A stretch of 64,000 bases of DNA, from positions 163,174,290-163,238,289 of the forward strand of contig CM073885.1 in NCBI GenBank assembly GCA_037176705.1, read 5' to 3'. Source of the DNA: Molossus alvarezi (Eukaryota; Chordata; Mammalia; Chiroptera; Molossidae). The translations under genes were made by a program, and so were the position numbers. Under the pieces are notes generated by a model. That model made no database searches. It was not told the DNA's origin and worked only from the letters and a program-made list of their open reading frames with translations. Shown here in pieces: positions 56,831 through 64,000 of the stretch. Numbering within the stretch: position 1 is the stretch's first letter; every line of letters starts with the position of its first letter.

Positions 56831-57663
56831 AAAAATTAACATCATTAAATGTCCATATTACCCAAAGTAATCTATAGATTCAATGCAATCCCCTTCAAAA
56901 TACCAACGGCATACTTCACAGAATTAGAACAAGTACTTCAAAGTTCAGATGGAACCAAAAAAGACCCTGAATAGCCACAGCAATCTTGAAAAGGAAAAAC
57001 AAACTTGGAGGGACCACGTTATCAGATTTCAGGTTATACTACAAAGCCACTGTAATCAAAACAGCCTGGTCCTGGCAGGAGAACAGGAATGTAGACCAGT
57101 AGAACAGAACAGAGAACCCAGAAATGGACCCAAGGCAATATGCTCAATTAATATTTGACAAAGGTGGCAAGAGCATACAGTGGAGTAAGGATAGCCTCTT
57201 TAATAAATGGTGCTGGGAAAATTGAACAGCTACATGCAGAAAAATGAAACTAGACCATCAACTTACTCCCTACACAAGAATAAACTCAAAATGGATAAAA
57301 GACTTCAATGTGACTCATGAATCTATAAAAATCCTAAAAGAAACTGTAGGCAACAAAATTTCAGACATCATATGCAGCACAATTTTCACCGATACATCAC
57401 CTAAGGCAATAGAAACAAAGGAGAAAATGAGCACATGAGACTACATCAAACTTAAAAGCTTCTGCACAGTGAAAGATACAATCATCAAAACGGAAAGGCT
57501 ACCCACTGTATGGGAAAGCATAATTGCCAATAATATATCAAATAAGGGGTTAATTTCCAACATATAGAGAGTGCTCATACAACTCCACAAAAGGAAGACA
57601 AAAAACCCAATTAAAAAATGGGCAGAGGAACTAAATAGACACCTCTCCAAATAGGACATACAA

Positions 57664-58113
57664 ATGGCTAAGAGACATATGAAGAAATGCTCATCATCAC
57701 TAACCATCAGAGAGATGCAAATTAAAACAACAATGAGTCATCACCTCACAACTGTCAGAATGGCCACCATCAACAAATCATCAAACAACAAGTGTTGGCA
57801 AGGGTGTGGAGAAAAGGGTCCTGTAGTACTCTGCTGGTGGAAATGCAGACTGGTGCAGCCACTATGGAAATCAATATGGTGTTACCTCAAAAAATTAAAA
57901 ATTGAACTTCAATTTGACCCAGTGGTCCCATTTCTAGGAATATACCCTAAGAAGCCTCAATCACCAATCAGAAAAAATATATGTACCCCCATGTATATAG
58001 CAGCACTATATACAATAGCTAAGATCTGGAAACAGCCCAAGTGTCCATCAGTGGACAAATGGATAAGAAAGCTATGGTGCATATACACAATGGAGTATTA
58101 CGCAGCTGTATGA
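57664..58113 (+). pseudogene. LINE-1 ORF2 C-terminal fragment
   Basis: A 149-codon open frame with the ORF2 C-terminal cysteine-rich part ([28 protein letters not shown]) and PFLGIYPKK, ending in YAAV. A frameshift separates it from the RT frame. Confidence 0.88.
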
Positions 58114-58796
58114 AAGAAAGATCTCTTGTTCTTTGAGACTACATGGAGGGACCTGGAGAGTATCATCCTGAGTGAGGCAAGCCAAACAGAGAAGGACAAG
58201 TATCATATGATCTTACTTATTTGTGGAATATAATGAATATTACATTCTGAGGAATGGGGTAGTCCCAGAGACGTGGAGGTGGGGTACAGACTGACAATCC
58301 CCAGAAGAGGGGATGGTGGGGGAGAGATAAACCACAGAACTTATATGCATGTATGCATGAACAGTGGATATGGACAACAAACTGGGGACAGGGCAGGTAG
58401 GGAGGGGGAGGGGGGAATCAGTGGGGCAAAAAAGAGAAACATCTGTAACAAAAATTAATTAATAAAAAAGAAAAAAATCACTAAGCAATTTAAAATAAAA
58501 AAAAAAAGAAAATAGGGCTTTTGACTGCTCCTGCTGCATCTAACAGCTCCTGGTAGTCACAGGCAAATAGGTGTTAAGTGATTCATATAAAATGCTTAGT
58601 AGTGTGCCGAAATCAATGACATTGATTGTAGAACATAATTACAGTAACAACCAAAGAAATCCAAAATCCAGTATCCTGGGAAGCCCATGTTGGTACTCAC
58701 ATTTGCTGTTATTCTGATGATTATATTGGCAAGTAATTTTAATAATTAATAAGTATTCTTACTAACCATCTTATCAAAAATGTCTTCTTTTTGCAG

Positions 58797-58895
58797 TGGA
58801 GAAAAAAACTTCCATGTTTTTTACTATATCTATGCTGGTTTAGCTGAAAAGAAGAAACTAGACCATTACAAATTGTCTGAAAATGAGCCTCCCAG
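58797..58895 (+). pseudogene. MYO3A: MYO3A-like motor exon B, donor lost
   Basis: A 99-bp open block after TTTTTGCAG, reading [20 protein letters not shown], then [13 protein letters not shown]: a near-perfect match to the MYO3A motor. The base after the exon is A, so the donor is AT in place of GT. Confidence 0.92.
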
Positions 58896-58983
58896 ATAAT
58901 TCAGCAAGTTGTACTTTTCATAAATGGTACTTTCAATTTCTACTTAATTTTAGATTTTTACTCATCCTTTCATATATTTTCAG

Positions 58984-59098
58984 ATACCAACAAAATGACC
59001 ACCTCAGAACAGTACAAGACATGATGAATAATAGTTTCTATAAATCTCGGTATGAATTAATTGAGTAATGCTTCAAAGTCATAGGTTTTACAATGGAG
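58984..59098 (+). pseudogene. MYO3A: MYO3A-like motor exon C, nonsense mutation
   Basis: A 115-bp block between ATTTTCAG and GTGAGT encodes [20 protein letters not shown], then RYELIE, TAA, CFKVIGFTME. The TAA (59066-59068) stands where MYO3A has glutamine. Both splice sites look normal. Confidence 0.92.
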
Positions 59099-59162
59099 GT
59101 GAGTATAATGGAACTTTTCAGGAAGTATTGTTTTATCATCACTAATTACAAGAGTCATCATT

Positions 59163-59530
59163 TATTGAATGATTAAAAATACCAAGCATTATGCTAACTG
59201 CTTTACATGGTAATCCTTTATTTATTTATTTTTCTTTATTAATTTTAGAGTGAGGAAGGGAGAGGGAGAGAAAGATAGAAACATCAATAAGAGAGAACAT
59301 CAATTGGCTGCCTCTTGCATGCCCCCTACAGGGGACCAGGCCCACAACCCAGCCATGTGCCATAACTGGGAATCAAACTGGCAACCTCTTAGTGCATGGG
59401 TCGACACCCAGCCACTGAGTCACACCAGCTACGCTATATGGTCATCCTTTCAATTACTCAAATAACGTCATGAAATGACTATAATTATATTTACTTTATG
59501 AATAAGGAAACAATGGCCTTGAGATATAAA
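59163..59530 (-). mobile_element. MIR SINE, minus strand, split by a Ves SINE
   Basis: The left part (CATTATGCTAACTGCTTTAC) and right part (ATAAGGAAACAATGGCCTTGAG) are consecutive reversed MIR segments. A Ves SINE lies between them. Confidence 0.75.
59215..59434 (-). mobile_element. Ves SINE, minus strand, inside MIR
   Basis: TTTATTTTTCTTTATTAATTTTAGAG to the head CACACCAGCTACGC, with a flanking ATATGGTCATCC versus ACATGGTAATCC duplication. Confidence 0.9.
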
Positions 59531-59639
59531 CTAATTTGGTTTTGTTCTTAATCTTTTATTTGACTTATATTTGCATGTACTGCATATAGTACATGTTACA
59601 CAGATGCATAAATGTGATCATATTACATGTTCTTTTCTT

Positions 59640-61319
59640 AATGCAGTCTTTATATAACTTTATTAACATAATTCATATACCATACAAGTCAGCCATTTAA
59701 AAATAAATCTTAACAATTGTTAGTGTATTTGCAAATGTCTGCATCCATTACCACCATCATTTCTAGAATGTTTTTGTGCTTTAAATTTTTCATTTCAAAA
59801 AGTAACATGCTAGAAGTGGTTCCTCCTCTTTCTGATCCCACCTCTGCTTTCTATCACTCTTGGTCACCTTATTCTGGACATTTCACTGACTTCTCTCATT
59901 TATTATAATGTTTTCAAACTTTATCCATGTTGTAGCATTTATCATTACTTTATTTCTTTTTATTGTTGAGTAAATATTCCATGTTGTGGCTATACCTCAT
60001 GTTACTTATCCATTCATCAGTTCATGGACATTTTTTTAATCCTCACTTGAGGACATTTTTGCATTTATCTTCAGATAGAGTGGGAGGGAGAGAGGAAGAA
60101 AGAGAGAAAGAAAAACATCAATGTGAGAGAGACATATCGAGTGGCTGCCACCCACACAACCCTAAACAAAGCCAAGGGAAAAACAACAACTGAGGTACAT
60201 GCCCTTAGCAGGAACTGAACTCGAGACTCTCTGGCCCATGGGCTGACTCTCTAACCATTGAGCCAAACCAGCCAGTGCAGTTCATGGACATTTAGGTGGC
60301 TTCCATTTTTTGGCCATTATAAATAATACTGCTATGAACATTCATTTACACTTTTTGTGTGGACATGTTTTTATGTCTCTTTGGTATATAATTAAGAGTG
60401 GAACTACTGGGTCATAGAGTAACACTATAATTAACCTTCTGAGGAACTGCCAGACTTTTCCAAAGCGGCTGTACAATCTTACAATCCAACCAGCAGTGTA
60501 TGAGGTTCTAGTTTCTCCCTCTCCTCCCCAGCACTTACTATGATGTCGTTTTTATCATAGCCATCCTGGTGGGTGTGAAGTGGTATATCATTGTGGTTTT
60601 AATTTGTTTTCCTAATCGCTTACAACGCTGAACTTCTTTTCATGTACTTATTGGCTTCTAGTCTTGGTTTAAAAGATTTTTCTATCCCTAGATTGTACAT
60701 ATAGTCTCCCAGATTTGCTTGAAAATTAAAAAAAAATATTTGTCTTTAATCAGTTTGAAATGTATTTTTTGTATAGTACCAGATGGAGCACTACTTCTGT
60801 TTTCTTCCACATGGACTTGTGCTTAACTGTAATTCAAGGCTATACCCTTTTGTAACTGTGTTGACTGATCCTTTGTTAAGGCCTTATATAACATGGAATC
60901 CATTTCTGATATACCTATTTTATCCACCAATTTATGGTTCTACTTCTATACCAATATCTGTTGGCTTGAGTAAAGTGGTTTGATAATATGTTTTTCTAGT
61001 AAGGCATCCTGCTGGTAAAGAAAGTTTTGTTCTCACTTTTAATGCTCTTATTAGCTCTTGTCTGGCATTTATTTGTCCAAATAAACTTTGAGATCAACTT
61101 ATTCAATTTTCAGGAGCCCAGTCTGAATTGTAATTAGAATTATATTAACTTAATATATTAATTCAGGGGCTATATTTTGATGTTATGTCTTCTCATCCCT
61201 AATCATGATATGCTATTCCATTTCCTTGATGTTGCTTTTTGTTAAGATTTTTGGTGTTATTCTAAATGAAATGTTTTTCTTCCCATTGGTAGCCTTTTCT
61301 AAGTATATAATCTTATCAT

Positions 61320-61320
<1 letters not shown>
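59640..61320 (-). mobile_element. Old antisense LINE-1, distal ORF2
   Basis: Reversed L1M text: CATATACCATACAAGTCAGCC, CATGTTGTAGCATTTATC, ATTATAAATAATACTGCTATG, GGAACTACTGGGTCATAG, CATAGCCATCCTGGTGGGTG, and further ORF2 text to about 61300. No long frame. A Ves SINE interrupts it. Confidence 0.7.
60033..60277 (-). mobile_element. Ves SINE, minus strand, with target duplication
   Basis: TTAATCCTCACTTGAGGAC to CCAAACCAGCCAGTG; CAGTTCATGGACATTT occurs on both sides. Confidence 0.93.

Positions 61321-61323
<3 letters not shown>

Positions 61324-61350
<27 letters not shown>
61324..61350. repeat. Poly(A) tract
   Basis: About 27 A residues, followed by T-rich sequence. Its source element is unclear. 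Confidence 0.9.
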
Positions 61351-61355
<5 letters not shown>

Positions 61356-61479
61356 CTTTTTTTCCTACATGCCAGTCATTTCTTTTTCTTTTGTGCACTT
61401 AGAGCACCTAAGATATATTAATTAATAAAAACAGACAGGGAGACAAGCTGTAATTATTATTTCTTAATATGTCTTAGAT

Positions 61480-62560
61480 ACTCTACGTGATACATAGAAA
61501 CAAACACAGGGAGGCTGCCAAACGGTGGATACAAAGAAACATGTCTCAATTGAAAGAAGAAAATAAAACTCCAGAGGAAAAAATCAAACAAAATGGAGAC
61601 AAGCAAGCTACTAGATATAGAATTAAAAATACTGGTTATAAGGATGCTCAATGAACATAGGTGAGAAATAGATGAAGTTAATGAGAACCTCAACAGCAAA
61701 AAAAAAGACATGGAAACCATAAAAAAGAACCCATCAGAAATGAAGAATACATTACAGGAAACCAAAAGTGGGTAGATGAAAGAGGAGCAAAGCAGAGAGT
61801 TGGAAGATAAGGAAGCAGAAAACACTCAATCAGAACAGCAAAAAGAAAAAAAGAATCCAAACAAAAATGAGGATATTATAAGAAGCCTCTGGGACAACTT
61901 CAGGCATACCAGCTTCAGATCATGGGCATGCCAGAAGGAAAAGAGAGAAATTGAAAACCTATTGAAAAAATAATGATGGAAACCTTCTCTAACCTGGTGA
62001 TGGAAATAGACATACAAGTCCAGAAAGTGCAGAGTCCTAAATGAGATGAACACAAAGAGGCTAACACCAAGATGTGTCATAATTAAAATGCCAAATGTTA
62101 AAGACAAATAGAATCTTAAAAGCAGTTAGTTACCTACAAGGGAGCTCCCATAAGACTGTCAGCTGATATCTCAATAGAAACTTTGCAGGCCAGAAGGGAT
62201 TAGTATGAAATACTCAAAGTGATGAAAAGCAAGAACCTACAATCAAAATTACTCTACAGAGCAAAGTTATCATTTATAATCAAAGGACATATAAAGAACT
62301 TCCCAGGCAAGTAAAAGCTAAAGGAGTTTATCACCATCAAACCAATATTACATAAAATGTTAAAGGGTTTTCTTTAAGAAGAAGAAAAAAAACAGATTAA
62401 AAATATAATCAATAAAATGGCAATACATACATAGCTATCAAAAATTGAATATAAAAAGCTAAGTACAGAAACACACTCAGATGATTGCCAAAAGGGAGAG
62501 AGTTTAGGATATTGGTAAAAAAGATGAATATAATTGAAAAATAAAAAATATTATTAAACA
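61480..62560 (+). mobile_element. HAL1 (ORF1-only LINE-1 relative)
   Basis: It contains decayed ORF1-like sequence with AAAGACATGGAAACCATAAA, GCAAAGCAGAGAGTTGGAAG and a minus-spacing typical RNA-binding part (GTCAGCTGATATCTC, CAGAAGGGATTAG). It then runs straight into a 3' region (AAAATGGCAATACATACATAG, GATTGCCAAAAGGGAGAG) with no ORF2, which is the HAL1 arrangement. Many stops. Confidence 0.65.
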
Positions 62561-64000
62561 AAAGAAAACACTTCACTGAATGTGCATCAGGCTTTTAGAT
62601 AAACTTTCAAAAAAGTAATGTGTAATTTGTTAAAATTTAATTTTTATAAATGACACCCCTTCACATTTAAACAGTTAATTTATATGCCTGTTTAAGGCAT
62701 TTACTGAGATTCCTTGGGTTATTAGATCTAAAAACTTGAGATAAAAAATATCTAATTATTCTCTAAAAATTTGGATACTTTTATCATCAGGGTATAAAAT
62801 ATAAAGATTCTGATATAAGGGAAATTAAAAACTCATTTAAATTACATGCAGTGAAATTAGTGAATCTAATTATTTTATAACATGTTTTTAAGACAAAGTT
62901 GACTCCCTTCTAAAATGGAAGACTGTCAACAGTAACCTTTAGTCCATTGATTCAATTGCTTGCCAGGAATGTAATATTTCCAAATATGTATGTGCTCTTG
63001 ACATATAGAAAAGTTTGAAGCTAAGTGCATTTTCTCCAAATATGAAACCATAGACCTTACTACTAAATTCTAAAGTCTCATCTTCTCTCTAAAAGCTTTT
63101 GGTTCCACCATGGGTATTCTTGTTGCAGACTTGTGGGGAGGATATTCTCAAGACCTTGACCCTAGGGAATGAGGTATAATCTCTACCAACTGTGAAGGTT
63201 GGTGAAGAAGGACAAATGAATGGCTTTTCTCTCTACTTGAAATTAGGGCCTTACCTTCATGGGGATGTTTAGATAAGTCAGTGTAATCTTAGTCCATCAG
63301 AAACATTTTATCTCTTAGAGTTAATTTTTCTAGTGTGACCTTCTTCCATAGCCAAGAGGAATTCAGCTTTGATCAGAAGACTCCCTACCTGGCTGCTTTA
63401 CAGCCCCACAATTTAGAGTCCCTTTTTGAGTTATAAATAAACATTACCACTGTTTCTATATGAATCAATTGATTATATAGAGAGGAAAGTGAGAGGTTGA
63501 GGAAAACTAACAGGCTGTTTCCAGGACCAGCCACGGAGAAATAACTCTTCTACGGACCAGAGAAGAATTATTGCCGACTTTCCCAAAAAGTTCTCAATTT
63601 TGGCCAGCACACTGAATTATATGGACAAGAGGGATGCAATATTATAGTCAATGGCAAGTCAAGGTTGAATGCATCTTTAATCAAATATGCTACTCACATG
63701 AAGTCTTGAACTAAAAAGTTGAGTAACTTTTTTGGTTTAGAAGTAGAGACTCCAACTTGACCACCCTCATTCTTGAATGATGCATTCTCTTTGTAGATTT
63801 ATGGACCCTACCTTGAACTGTGGCCTTATAACTCAGACTGTCACTCTATAACTAGTTAACTGCAGCTCAAGTCAGGAAACTCATTGGTTCTGTGGTCTCT
63901 AGGCAGAAAGGAGATGACTGGGCCCTTCTCTATGTTGATGCATTAAATAGCTTTTAGGCTGTCAAAGCTATTAGAACAAAGAATCCATTGTTTTATAAGA
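62561..64000. other. Unassigned sequence to the window end
   Basis: No gene or confident repeat. The MYO3A exon expected after exon C was looked for and not found. The less AT-rich part from about 63100 has no long frame and could be an old ERV-derived or other relic; I could not assign it. Confidence 0.35.

Larger units (their letters stand above)
55818..58505 (+). mobile_element. 5'-truncated LINE-1 with target-site duplication
   Basis: It begins within ORF2 (reverse-transcriptase domain) and runs through the ORF2 C-terminus to a 3' UTR ending AAACATCTGTAACAAAAATT and an A-rich tail. AAGAAAATAGGGGCTTTT (55800) and AAGAAAATAGGGCTTTT (58506) flank it, differing by one base. Long frames at 55928-56830 and 57664-58113 show it is much younger than the LINE-1 at 19313, but frameshifts separate them. 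It lies in the first intron of the MYO3A-like copy. Confidence 0.95.
52121..59098 (+). pseudogene. MYO3A: MYO3A-like unprocessed pseudogene, three motor-domain exons
   Basis: MYO3A is a kinase-myosin of stereocilia and photoreceptors; human loss-of-function alleles cause DFNB30 deafness. Three consecutive motor-domain exons are present on the plus strand with introns between them. Lesions: the first exon's acceptor AG is AA and the exon has a one-base deletion; the second exon's donor GT is AT; the third has CAA to TAA. No kinase, P-loop, later motor, neck or tail exon was seen. A 5'-truncated LINE-1, a LINE-1 3' end and two SINEs occupy the first intron. It is non-functional as it stands. 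Whether the parental MYO3A of this animal is intact cannot be told from this window. Confidence 0.87.

Overview
This window reads as nuclear DNA of a mammal, most probably a vespertilionid-type (yangochiropteran) bat. The main evidence is about thirty copies of a tRNA-derived SINE whose head reads CCTGGCCGGTTTGGCTCAG and whose tail region carries ATCGATGTTTCTCTCTC (the bat Ves family), plus LINE-1 elements whose 3' ends all read AAACATCTGTAACAAAA. Base composition is AT-rich and there are no operons, CRISPR arrays or bacterial features. Long open frames are rare and almost all of them lie in repeats.

I find no intact protein-coding gene. The non-repeat signal is a row of decayed gene fragments: (1) 6.9-15.3 kb, three exon-like blocks of a FRMD4A-type FERM-domain gene; (2) 25.8-39.1 kb, six exon-like blocks of the ankyrin-repeat half of an ANKRD26-type gene; (3) 42.4-44.1 kb, a minus-strand processed copy of EEF1A1; (4) 45.4-49.5 kb, two transmembrane exons of a GPR158-type orphan receptor; (5) 52.1-59.1 kb, three motor-domain exons of a MYO3A-type myosin. 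Fragments 1, 2, 4 and 5 all lie on the + strand and keep introns, so they arose by DNA duplication or by large deletion, not by retrocopying. From established gene maps, FRMD4A, ANKRD26, GPR158 and MYO3A are all on human 10p, but far apart. Their compression into about 52 kb is the most notable property of the window and suggests a patchwork of segmental duplications. A pericentromeric or sex-chromosome location is possible but cannot be judged from the sequence.

The rest is repeat landscape. It includes a near-full-length dead LINE-1 (about 19.3-25.7 kb) split by a solo ERV LTR with a 4-bp target duplication; a 5'-truncated LINE-1 (55.8-58.5 kb) with a 17-bp target duplication and a 300-codon reverse-transcriptase frame; several antisense LINE-1 pieces; a HAL1 element; two more LTR-like blocks; old MIR copies; and Tigger-, hAT- and mariner-type DNA transposon relics. 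Several SINEs are young (long A-tail, perfect target duplications) and some have unusual structures: head-only, 3'-transducing, nested, or joined to LINE-1 ends.

Nothing here supports a working novel system. The best leads are the 10p-type gene-fragment mosaic, the multiply broken MYO3A-like exons, the still-open GPR158-like exons and the unusual retroposition products.
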